A stretch of DNA of 23,201 bases from NCBI GenBank assembly GCA_964531525.1, contig CAZHDF010000040.1, positions 1 to 23,201 on the forward strand, read 5' to 3'. Origin of the DNA: CAYYWV01 sp964531525. GTDB taxonomy: Bacteria; Pseudomonadota; Alphaproteobacteria; JAAXGF01. Positions within the stretch are counted from its first letter, which is position 1, and each line of letters starts with the position of its first letter. The notes under the pieces are model-generated. The model had not been told where the DNA came from, did no database searches, and worked only from the letters and a program-made list of their open reading frames with translations. A program made the translations under genes and the position numbers. This document shows positions 7,746 to 13,642 of the stretch, one piece after another.

Positions 7746-7775
7746 CCCGCCGCCCGTGAAATGCGCGGCGGCGGG
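7746..7775 (-). terminator. GC-rich 9-bp stem-loop after the lipoprotein gene
   Basis: CCCGCCGCC (7746-7754) pairs with GGCGGCGGG (7767-7775) around a 12-base loop. In the leftward direction it begins 30 bases after the lipoprotein stop and is followed by only TAATCGC, a poor U tract. It probably works together with the stronger hairpin at 7695-7723, either as tandem terminators or as a 3'-end stabiliser. Confidence 0.35.
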
Positions 7776-7804
7776 CAACCACGCGATGATGGCGGTCGGG
7801 CGGT

Positions 7805-8278
7805 CTAGTTGACGACCGTCCAGCGCCCGTCGGGCTCGCGGCAGGCGGTGCCGCGCACGATCTCGGTCTTGCCGTCGATGGTGACCGTGGTTTCGTAGTC
7901 GCGGCAGGGCTGACCCTCGGACGTCTCGTAGGTGCGGGTCGGCGTGAAGGTTCCGGAATTGCCGCTGTCGGGGTTCTTCCAAGCCTTGGTCGCGCCGGTC
8001 GGCGCGGCTTCGAGCGACTGCGCCGCCGTCCGCTCGGCATAGAGACGGTCGGCCTTGTCGAGCGAGCGACCGGTCTCGCGGCCGAGGATCGCGCCGAGCA
8101 GCACGCCCGCGCCGACGGCGGCGAGCTTGCCTGAACCCGACCCGATCTGGCTGCCGGCGAGGCCGCCCAGCCCGGCGCCGATCAGCGTGCCTGCGGTCTC
8201 CTTCTGGCCACCGTCGGTGACGCAGGCGGCGAGCGTGAACGCCGCGGCGAATACGATGGCGATGCGGGTGATCTTCAT
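7805..8278 (-). CDS. RT0821/Lpp0805-type surface antigen lipoprotein (glycine zipper)
   Basis: This 157-residue protein is an outer-membrane lipoprotein of the rickettsial 17 kDa antigen type. A lipoprotein signal peptide ends in the lipobox L-A-A-C with C19 as the lipidated residue. A glycine-zipper two-helix segment follows (about 29-72: GTLIGAGLGGLAGSQIG, GAGVLLGAILGRETG). The C-terminal domain (about 98-157) carries the family pattern W.NPDSGNSGTFTPTRTY, GQPCRDYETTV and GTACREPDGRW with conserved cysteines C125 and C146. ATG 8278 is chosen because it opens the signal peptide and has GAGG about 10 bases upstream; 22 upstream residues in frame do not look like a signal. The function is not firmly known; a role in envelope integrity is usually assumed. 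It diverges from pdxH. Confidence 0.9.
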   Translation of the reverse strand: MKITRIAIVFAAAFTLAACVTDGGQKETAGTLIGAGLGGLAGSQIGSGSGKLAAVGAGVLLGAILGRETGRSLDKADRLYAERTAAQSLEAAPTGATKAWKNPDSGNSGTFTPTRTYETSEGQPCRDYETTVTIDGKTEIVRGTACREPDGRWTVVN

Positions 8279-8455
8279 GGGCAGATTACCTCGAAAAGCT
8301 CGATGGAATCGAATCGGGCGAATACGTCGAAACGTACCGCGCAAACGGGTTCGCGCGGCCCCTTCATGGGGTAATATAGGCGTTTCGGGGCCATTGTTAC
8401 AGGTCCCTGTCGCCGAACCTCCCGCCGATCCACCCGTCGGCTCGTCCGACCGCCC

Positions 8456-8480
8456 GGCCGGTCACGGGGAAAGACCGGCC
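8456..8480. repeat. 8-bp inverted repeat in the lipoprotein/pdxH divergent region
   Basis: GGCCGGTC (8456-8463) and GACCGGCC (8473-8480) flank a 9-base spacer in the 291-bp gap (8279-8569) between the divergent lipoprotein and pdxH genes. It could be an operator dyad or a leader hairpin. The rest of the gap shows AATATA near 8373 (TATATT on the leftward strand, a weak -10 candidate), the direct repeat at 8527-8555 and no open frame resembling a protein. Confidence 0.35.
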
Positions 8481-8526
8481 TTCCGGCTTGCCGCGCTCGC
8501 CTCGGGACGGCACCATACGACGCCTC

Positions 8527-8555
8527 GCGGCCGGTAACCTTAGCGGCCGGCAACC
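8527..8555 (+). repeat. Direct repeat GCGGCCGGYAACC x2 just upstream of pdxH
   Basis: GCGGCCGGTAACC (8527-8539) and GCGGCCGGCAACC (8543-8555) differ at one of 13 positions and are offset by 16 bases. The second copy ends 2 bases before the AAAGGAG ribosome site of pdxH (8558-8564). A regulator site or a chance short duplication are both possible; no known motif is recognised. Confidence 0.45.
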
Positions 8556-8569
8556 ATAAAGGAGCCTTG

Positions 8570-9163
8570 ATGCGCATTCCCGATACCGACGATCCCATCG
8601 CCCTGTTCGCCGAGTGGTACGGCGAGGCGATGGCGTGCGGCCTCAAGAACCCGACGGCGGTCGCGCTCGCGACCGCGGACGCCCGGGGGCGACCGTCGGC
8701 GCGCATGGTGCTGCTCAAGGGATTCGACGCGTCGGGCTTCGTCTTCTACACCAACCTCGAAAGCCGCAAGGCGAGCGAATTGATGCGCTCGGACGCCCAT
8801 GCCGCGCTTTGCTTCTACTGGCCGCCGCTCGATCGTCAGGTCCGCGTGGAGGGTCCGGTTTCCCAGGTGAGCGACGCGGAGGCCGACGCCTATTTCGCGA
8901 CCCGGGCGCGCCAGTCGCAGATCGGCGCCTGGGCGTCGAAACAGTCGCGACCGCTCGAAAGCCGCTTCGCCCTCGAGAAGCGGGTGGCGCAACTCGGCAT
9001 CAAATACGCGACCGGGCCGGTGCCGCGTCCGCCGCATTGGTCGGGCTTTCGCGTTCGCCCCGATCGCATCGAGTTCTGGCGCGAGGGCGCGTTCCGCCTG
9101 CACGATCGCCTGCGCTTCGAGCGCGCGGGCGAGGGATGGACCCATGAGCGCCTGTATCCGTAA
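8570..9163 (+). CDS. pdxH: Pyridoxamine 5'-phosphate oxidase
   Basis: This 197-residue flavoprotein uses FMN and O2 to oxidise pyridoxine or pyridoxamine 5'-phosphate to pyridoxal 5'-phosphate, the cofactor used for instance by the aminotransferase at the right end of this window. The split-barrel FMN pattern is clear: ARMVLLKGFDASGFVFYTN, SRKASEL and FYWPPLDRQVRVEG, then GAWASKQSRPLESR and the C-terminal signature PPHWSGFRV, FWREG and FRLHDRLRF. Translation is placed at ATG 8570, five bases after AAAGGAG; the in-frame TTG immediately before it would be too close to that site. The cation exporter follows after 57 bp. Confidence 0.96.
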   Translation: MRIPDTDDPIALFAEWYGEAMACGLKNPTAVALATADARGRPSARMVLLKGFDASGFVFYTNLESRKASELMRSDAHAALCFYWPPLDRQVRVEGPVSQVSDAEADAYFATRARQSQIGAWASKQSRPLESRFALEKRVAQLGIKYATGPVPRPPHWSGFRVRPDRIEFWREGAFRLHDRLRFERAGEGWTHERLYP

Positions 9164-9220
9164 CCGCGTCCCGGTCCCGGGCTTTGGCTCGAACGCCGCG
9201 CGCGGTCGCGAGGACGCGCG

Positions 9221-10189
9221 ATGATCGACCGTCTGCGCCGCTTGCTGCGCCCCGATCCGGTCGCCGAAAAAGCCGCGCGCGACAACACTCCGGCGCCCGA
9301 GGCGGCGCGGCTGATGCGGCTCGCGACCACCGCCTCGGTCGCCGTGGCGGTTGTTCTGATCGCGGTCAAGGCGGCGAGCTGGCTCGCGACCGATTCGGTC
9401 AGCATTCTCTCCTCGCTGGTCGATTCGGTGATGGACGCGACCGCCTCGCTGGTCAATTTCTTCGCCGTGCGCCACGCGCTTCAGCCCGCCGACCGCGAGC
9501 ATCGTTTCGGCCACGGCAAGGCCGAGCCGCTCGCCGGGCTCGGCCAGGCGGCGTTCATCACCGGCTCGGCCGTTTTCCTGTGCATCGAGGCGGTGCGCCG
9601 CATGATCCTGCCCCGGCCGGTCGAGAACGCGCCGATGGGCATCGCGGTGATGGTCTTCGCGATCGTGGTGACGGTCGCGCTGGTCGCCTTTCAGCGCTAC
9701 GTCATCCGCCGCACCGGCTCGACCGCCGTCGGGGCGGATGCGCTGCATTACGAATCGGACGTGCTCGTCAACGCGAGCGTGATCGTCTCGCTGGTACTCG
9801 TTTCCTGGTTCGGGTTCACGCTCGCGGACCCGCTATTCGCCTTCGCCATCGCCGTCTATCTCCTGCGCGGCGCCTGGCAGATCGCGCGCCGTTCGCTCGA
9901 CGTGCTGATGGACCGTGAGTTCTCGGAGGACGACCGGGCGCGGATTCGCGGCATCGTGCTCGCGCATCCCCGGGTGATGGGCATGCACGACCTGCGCACG
10001 CGCTGGTCGGGCATCCAGCCCTTCATCCAGCTTCACCTGGAGCTCGACGGCACCATGGCGCTGATCGAGGCCCATGCCATCGCCGACGAGGTCGAGGCCG
10101 AGATCCGCGAGGTGTTCTCGGGCGCCGAGGTCATCATCCATCAAGACCCCGCCGGTATCGAGGAACCCCACCATCGGCTTCCGGCCTGA
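9221..10189 (+). CDS. Cation diffusion facilitator, FieF-type divalent metal exporter
   Basis: This 322-residue inner-membrane protein should export Zn2+, Fe2+ or similar divalent ions in exchange for protons. Six hydrophobic segments span about residues 35-225. The transport site is D68-x3-D72 (LVDSVMD) in the second helix and H176-x3-D180 (HYESD) in the fifth, the DD-HD set seen in E. coli FieF and typical of Zn/Fe/Cd rather than Mn transport. HRFGHGKAEPLAGL (94-107) is the conserved loop. A cytoplasmic ferredoxin-like domain (about 230-310) ends with VIIHQDP, which supplies dimer-interface metal ligands. GAGG lies eight bases before the ATG. It probably shares a transcript with pdxH. Confidence 0.93.
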   Translation: MIDRLRRLLRPDPVAEKAARDNTPAPEAARLMRLATTASVAVAVVLIAVKAASWLATDSVSILSSLVDSVMDATASLVNFFAVRHALQPADREHRFGHGKAEPLAGLGQAAFITGSAVFLCIEAVRRMILPRPVENAPMGIAVMVFAIVVTVALVAFQRYVIRRTGSTAVGADALHYESDVLVNASVIVSLVLVSWFGFTLADPLFAFAIAVYLLRGAWQIARRSLDVLMDREFSEDDRARIRGIVLAHPRVMGMHDLRTRWSGIQPFIQLHLELDGTMALIEAHAIADEVEAEIREVFSGAEVIIHQDPAGIEEPHHRLPA

Positions 10190-10191
10190 TA

Positions 10192-10219
10192 CCGGCGCGC
10201 CGATTTATCGGCTCGCCGG
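10192..10219. terminator. Bidirectional terminator-like hairpin between convergent genes
   Basis: CCGGCG (10192-10197) and CCGA (10200-10203) pair with TCGG (10208-10211) and CGCCGG (10214-10219), giving a stem of ten pairs interrupted by a 2x2 internal loop and closed by a TTTA loop. It fills the 33-bp gap between the exporter stop and the hydrolase stop, which is where a two-way terminator is expected. There is no T tract on either side. Confidence 0.45.
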
Positions 10220-10222
10220 GCG

Positions 10223-10900
10223 TTATGTCCGGCCTTCGATCTCGGCGATCAGCGCATCGGTCGAGAGCACCCGGCCGTAGCCCTTCAGAACGTAGAGCGA
10301 GGCGTCGTGTTCGGCCTGGGAATGGGTCGCGCAGGCGTCCTCGACCAGGGTCACGAGATAGCCCAGATCGGCCGCGTCGCGCACCGCGCCCTCGACGCAT
10401 TGGTCGGTGCAGACGCCGGTGATGATCAGGTCGCGGATTCCCAGGTTTCGGAGCACATAGTCGATGTTGGTGGCGTTGAACACGCTCGACGCGGTCTTGG
10501 GGATCACGATCTCGTCGTCGATGGGCGCGATCTCGTCGATCACCTGGGCCTCGTAGGCGCCCTTGGGCACATGCATGTTCGAGAGCTTGTAATCGAGGCT
10601 ACGGTCGCGGCCGTCGCGGGTCAGGCTCTCGATCACCGTGAACAGAACCTCGACGCCCGCGCCCCGGCACGCGGCTTCGAGGCGTTGCAGGTTGGGGATG
10701 ACCATTTCCACGACCCGGTCGCGAAAGTAACGGTCGGGGCCGTCGTAGTCGGGCGCGCCCGCCGCCGCCAACTCGCCCACGCCGGGCTTGGCGCACAGGT
10801 TCTGCATATCGACGATCAGAAGCCCGGCGCTTTCGCGCGCGATCGCCGGACGATGACGTTTCGACGGATCGCTGCGCAAACTCGTGCCGCCTTCGGCCAT
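10223..10900 (-). CDS. Isochorismatase-family cysteine hydrolase
   Basis: This 225-residue protein belongs to the isochorismatase-like cysteine amidohydrolases, which include nicotinamidase, N-carbamoylsarcosine amidase, biuret hydrolase and ureidoacrylate hydrolase (RutB). The catalytic triad is visible: D31 in LLIVDMQN, K135 in VIPKTASSVF and C168 in ITGVCTDQCVEGAVRDA. An additional cysteine at 164 precedes it. The absence of the nicotinamidase metal-site pattern after the first aspartate and the overall spacing suggest a carbamoyl- or ureido-type amide substrate, but the sequence alone does not decide it and no rut or biu genes are adjacent. GGGAGG lies seven bases upstream of the ATG. It stands alone on its strand, with a candidate promoter at 10959-10986. 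Confidence 0.88.
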   Translation of the reverse strand: MAEGGTSLRSDPSKRHRPAIARESAGLLIVDMQNLCAKPGVGELAAAGAPDYDGPDRYFRDRVVEMVIPNLQRLEAACRGAGVEVLFTVIESLTRDGRDRSLDYKLSNMHVPKGAYEAQVIDEIAPIDDEIVIPKTASSVFNATNIDYVLRNLGIRDLIITGVCTDQCVEGAVRDAADLGYLVTLVEDACATHSQAEHDASLYVLKGYGRVLSTDALIAEIEGRT

Positions 10901-10958
10901 ACCTTACCCTCCCTCGGACGATGATCGTGGCGGCCTTCCCTACGCCACGCGGTCCCGC

Positions 10959-10986
10959 ATTATGCCTAGCCCGGCGAGCGCCGCAA
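10959..10986 (-). promoter_or_regulatory. Candidate promoter of the cysteine hydrolase gene
   Basis: Read leftward, TTGCGG (10986..10981) and CATAAT (10964..10959) are separated by 16 bases. The -10 box matches the consensus at five of six positions; the -35 box keeps TTG. A start near 10952 would give a leader of about 50 bases. Confidence 0.45.
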
Positions 10987-11002
10987 GCCGGTCTTGCGAC
11001 GG

Positions 11003-11031
11003 TTGGAAGCCCGGGGCCGCTGTGCCATCAT
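11003..11031 (+). promoter_or_regulatory. Candidate promoter of the phosphotransferase-kinase gene
   Basis: TTGGAA (11003-11008) and CATCAT (11026-11031) are separated by 17 bases in the 173-bp divergent gap. A start near 11038 leaves about 36 bases before GTG 11074 and includes the GAGGGG ribosome site. It lies back to back with the leftward promoter at 10959-10986. Confidence 0.4.
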
Positions 11032-11073
11032 GCCGCCGCGCGGAAGGGCCGCGCGCGACGAGGGGCGGCGCCG

Positions 11074-12627
11074 GTGATCGTCGAGGACCAGAGCGAGACC
11101 ATCGCCTTCCTGTCGGCGCCCGAGAGCCATGGCGCCATCGGTCCCGTGCGCCGCATCGACACCCATATCTCGGCGATCTTTCTCGTCGGCGACCGCGCCT
11201 ACAAGCTCAAGCGCGCGGTGCGCTTCGATTATCTCGATTTCTCGACCGTCGAACTGCGCCGCCGCGCCTGCGAGGCCGAGCTGCGCGTCAATCGGCGGAC
11301 CGCGCCCGAAATCTATCTCGGGGTTTGCCCGGTCACGCGCGAGGCCGACGGGCGGCTCGCGCTCGACGGCGCGGGCGCGACGGTCGACTGGCTGGTGGTG
11401 ATGCGGCGCTTCGACGAGGACGGGCTGCTCGACCGCCTCGCCGCGCGCGGCGCGCTGACGCCCTCGATCATCGAGGCGGCGGCCGACGCGGCGCTGGCGC
11501 TTCATCGCGACGCCGCGCCACGCCGCGACAAGGGCGGGCGCGACGGCATGGCCTGGGTGATCGAGGGCAATATCGCGGACCTCGCCGAGCATCGCGGCGC
11601 GCCCTTCGACGCGGCGGCCGTCGATGCCTATGCCGCGGCCGCGCGCGCGGCGTTGGAGCGGCTCGGCGCGCGGCTCGATCAACGCCGGCGCGACCGGTTC
11701 GTGCGCCATTGCCACGGCGATCTCCACCTCGGCAACATCTGCCTGATCGACGGCCGTCCCGTGCTGTTCGACGCGATCGAGTTCAACGACGACATCGCCT
11801 GTTGCGACGTGCTCTACGACTTCGCCTTCCTGGTCATGGACCTGCTGCACAGGGGCTTGCGTCCGCTCGCCAACCTGGCGCTCAACCGCTATCTCGCCAT
11901 GTCGGGCGATCTCGGCGGGCTGCCGCTTCTCGGCTTGTTTCTGTCGTGCCGGGCGGCGGTGCGCGCCAAGATCGCGGCGACCGTCGCCGAGGGAGCGCAA
12001 GGCGCCGACGCCCAACGGTTGGCCGAGGAGGCGCGGCGCTATCTCGACGACGCGCGCGCCGATCTCGAACCCGGGGCGCCCCGGCTGCTCGCCATCGGCG
12101 GGCTGTCGGGAAGCGGCAAGTCGACGCTCGCCCGCGCGCTCGCGCCCTTGCTCGGCGCGGGGCCCGGCGCGCTGGTCCTGCGAAGCGACGTCATCCGCAA
12201 GCGGCTGTTCGACCGCGCGCCCACCGAGCGGCTGGGAGCGGAAGGCTATACCCCCGAGGTCACGGACAAGGTCTATGCCCGCATCGCCCGATGGGCGGGC
12301 GAGGCGCTCGCGGCCGGGCATGTGGTGATCGCGGACGCGGTCTTCGCCCGGCCCGACGAGCGCGCCGCGATCGCCCGGATCGCCGCCGAGGCGGGCGCGC
12401 CCTTCCACGGCTTCTGGCTCGAGGCTCCGGCCGAGGCGCTGGCGGCGCGGGTCGGCGCCCGGGTCGGCGACGCCTCGGACGCCGATGCCCGCGTGGTCGC
12501 CACCCAGCTTCGCTACGACCTCGGAACGATCGACTGGGAGCGGATCGACGCCGCCCGCCCGCCCGACGAGGTTCGCCGCATGGTCGCCGACCGTCTCGCC
12601 GAGGACGGCGTTCCGGTGGTCGCCTGA
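11074..12627 (+). CDS. Fused aminoglycoside phosphotransferase-like / P-loop kinase protein
   Basis: This 517-residue protein joins two kinase-like modules. The first (about 1-325) is an APH/choline-kinase-type domain with the Brenner motif HGDLHLGN at 214-221 and the metal-binding region FDAIEFND at 232-239. The second (about 337-517) is a P-loop kinase with Walker A GLSGSGKS at 343-350 and RSDVIRKRLFD at 370-380. This two-domain family is widespread in proteobacteria and often annotated as bifunctional aminoglycoside phosphotransferase/ATP-binding protein, but its substrate is unknown and resistance should not be inferred. GTG 11074 is preferred, about nine bases after GAGGGG; the frame stays open 51 codons upstream into the promoter region with unlikely residues. 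The universal stress protein gene follows after 105 bp. Confidence 0.9.
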   Translation: MIVEDQSETIAFLSAPESHGAIGPVRRIDTHISAIFLVGDRAYKLKRAVRFDYLDFSTVELRRRACEAELRVNRRTAPEIYLGVCPVTREADGRLALDGAGATVDWLVVMRRFDEDGLLDRLAARGALTPSIIEAAADAALALHRDAAPRRDKGGRDGMAWVIEGNIADLAEHRGAPFDAAAVDAYAAAARAALERLGARLDQRRRDRFVRHCHGDLHLGNICLIDGRPVLFDAIEFNDDIACCDVLYDFAFLVMDLLHRGLRPLANLALNRYLAMSGDLGGLPLLGLFLSCRAAVRAKIAATVAEGAQGADAQRLAEEARRYLDDARADLEPGAPRLLAIGGLSGSGKSTLARALAPLLGAGPGALVLRSDVIRKRLFDRAPTERLGAEGYTPEVTDKVYARIARWAGEALAAGHVVIADAVFARPDERAAIARIAAEAGAPFHGFWLEAPAEALAARVGARVGDASDADARVVATQLRYDLGTIDWERIDAARPPDEVRRMVADRLAEDGVPVVA

Positions 12628-12648
12628 AGATCCCGAAACCAAAGAGAA

Positions 12649-12677
12649 CTGGCCAGCGGGCCAGATGAGGGTAGAAT
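12649..12677 (+). promoter_or_regulatory. Possible promoter with overlapping dyad before the stress protein gene
   Basis: TAGAAT (12672-12677) is a good -10 box. The position 17 bases upstream holds CTGGCC (12649-12654), a poor -35 that is itself the left arm of the inverted repeat CTGGCC-AGCG-GGCCAG (12649-12664). A weak -35 covered by a dyad is a layout often seen at activated or repressed promoters; the dyad may instead be a weak terminator of the preceding gene. Confidence 0.3.
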
Positions 12678-12732
12678 TGGCGCCCGGCGAGGGCCACATC
12701 ATGGGCAAGAACGTCAGGAAGGCGTGGATACC

Positions 12733-13599
12733 ATGGACATCAGGAAAATTCTCGTTCCCGTCACCGGCACCGATGGCGGCCGCCCGGGACTCGACGCGGC
12801 GTTCCGGATCGCGCGCTTCCTCGACGCGCATGTCGAAGGGCTGCACGCCCGGCGCAATGCCCGCGACGCGCTCGCCTATGTCGGCGAGGGCATGACCGGC
12901 GCCATGATCGAGGAGCTCATCGCCACCGCCGAGCAGGAGAGCGCGGCCCTCGCCCAGCGGGCGCGGCGCGACTTCGCCGAAGCCTGCGATGCCGCCGGCT
13001 TCGAGCAGACCGAGGCGCGCCGGCGGGACGACAAGCCGACCGCGCATTTGCGCCTCGAGACCGGCCGCGCCGACGAAATCATCTCGCTCGCCGCCCGGGT
13101 CGCCGACATGGTGGTGATCGCGCGCCCCGCGGGCGACGACGACATCGCCTTGCGCGCGGTGCTCGAAGCGACCCTGCTCGAAAGCGGGCGGCCGCTTCTG
13201 GTCGTGCCGCCCGAGGGGATCGCGACCCTGCCCAGTAACGTCGCGGTGGGCTGGAACGGCAGCGCCGAGGCGGCGCGGGCGGTGGCGCACGCCATGCCGC
13301 TTCTCACCCGCGCCGAACGGGTCACGGTGATCGCAGTCGAGGAAGGGGTGAAACCCGGGCCTTCGGCCGAGGATCTGGTCGATTATCTCGCTTGGCACGG
13401 CGTCACGGCGACGCTGCACTCGATGCGATCCGAGCATCGTTCGACCGGCGAACTGTTGCTCGCCGACGCCAAGGCGGCGGGGGCCGGGGCGCTGATCATG
13501 GGCGCCTACAGCCATTCGCGGCTGCGGCGCATGATCTTCGGCAGCGCCACCGAGCATATGCTGAGCGCGGCCGACATTCCCGTGCTCATGATGAACTGA
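12733..13599 (+). CDS. Universal stress protein (tandem UspA domains)
   Basis: This 288-residue protein carries two UspA-type alpha/beta domains in one chain. The first begins with DIRKILVPVTG (2-12) and reads DMVVIARP near residue 130; its nucleotide loop is degenerate. The second starts near NVAVGWNGS and has an ATP-binding-type loop with G-A-Y-S-H-S-R followed seven residues later by G-S, ending in DIPVLMM. Such proteins help survival under energy limitation, oxidative stress or anaerobiosis, usually without a defined reaction. ATG 12733 is preferred over the in-frame GTG at 12724 because AGGAAGG (12716-12722) is well placed only for the ATG. It is followed 43 bp later by the HD-GYP gene. 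Confidence 0.92.
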   Translation: MDIRKILVPVTGTDGGRPGLDAAFRIARFLDAHVEGLHARRNARDALAYVGEGMTGAMIEELIATAEQESAALAQRARRDFAEACDAAGFEQTEARRRDDKPTAHLRLETGRADEIISLAARVADMVVIARPAGDDDIALRAVLEATLLESGRPLLVVPPEGIATLPSNVAVGWNGSAEAARAVAHAMPLLTRAERVTVIAVEEGVKPGPSAEDLVDYLAWHGVTATLHSMRSEHRSTGELLLADAKAAGAGALIMGAYSHSRLRRMIFGSATEHMLSAADIPVLMMN

Positions 13600-13642
13600 G
13601 CGAGCCCATGCGCCGCGCCATGGCCGGACCGTTGCCCTTCCG

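Noticed and set aside
11074..12627. Aminoglycoside resistance determinant
   Set aside because: The APH-like domain is of the fused APH/P-loop kinase type found broadly in environmental bacteria; fold similarity alone does not support drug phosphorylation.
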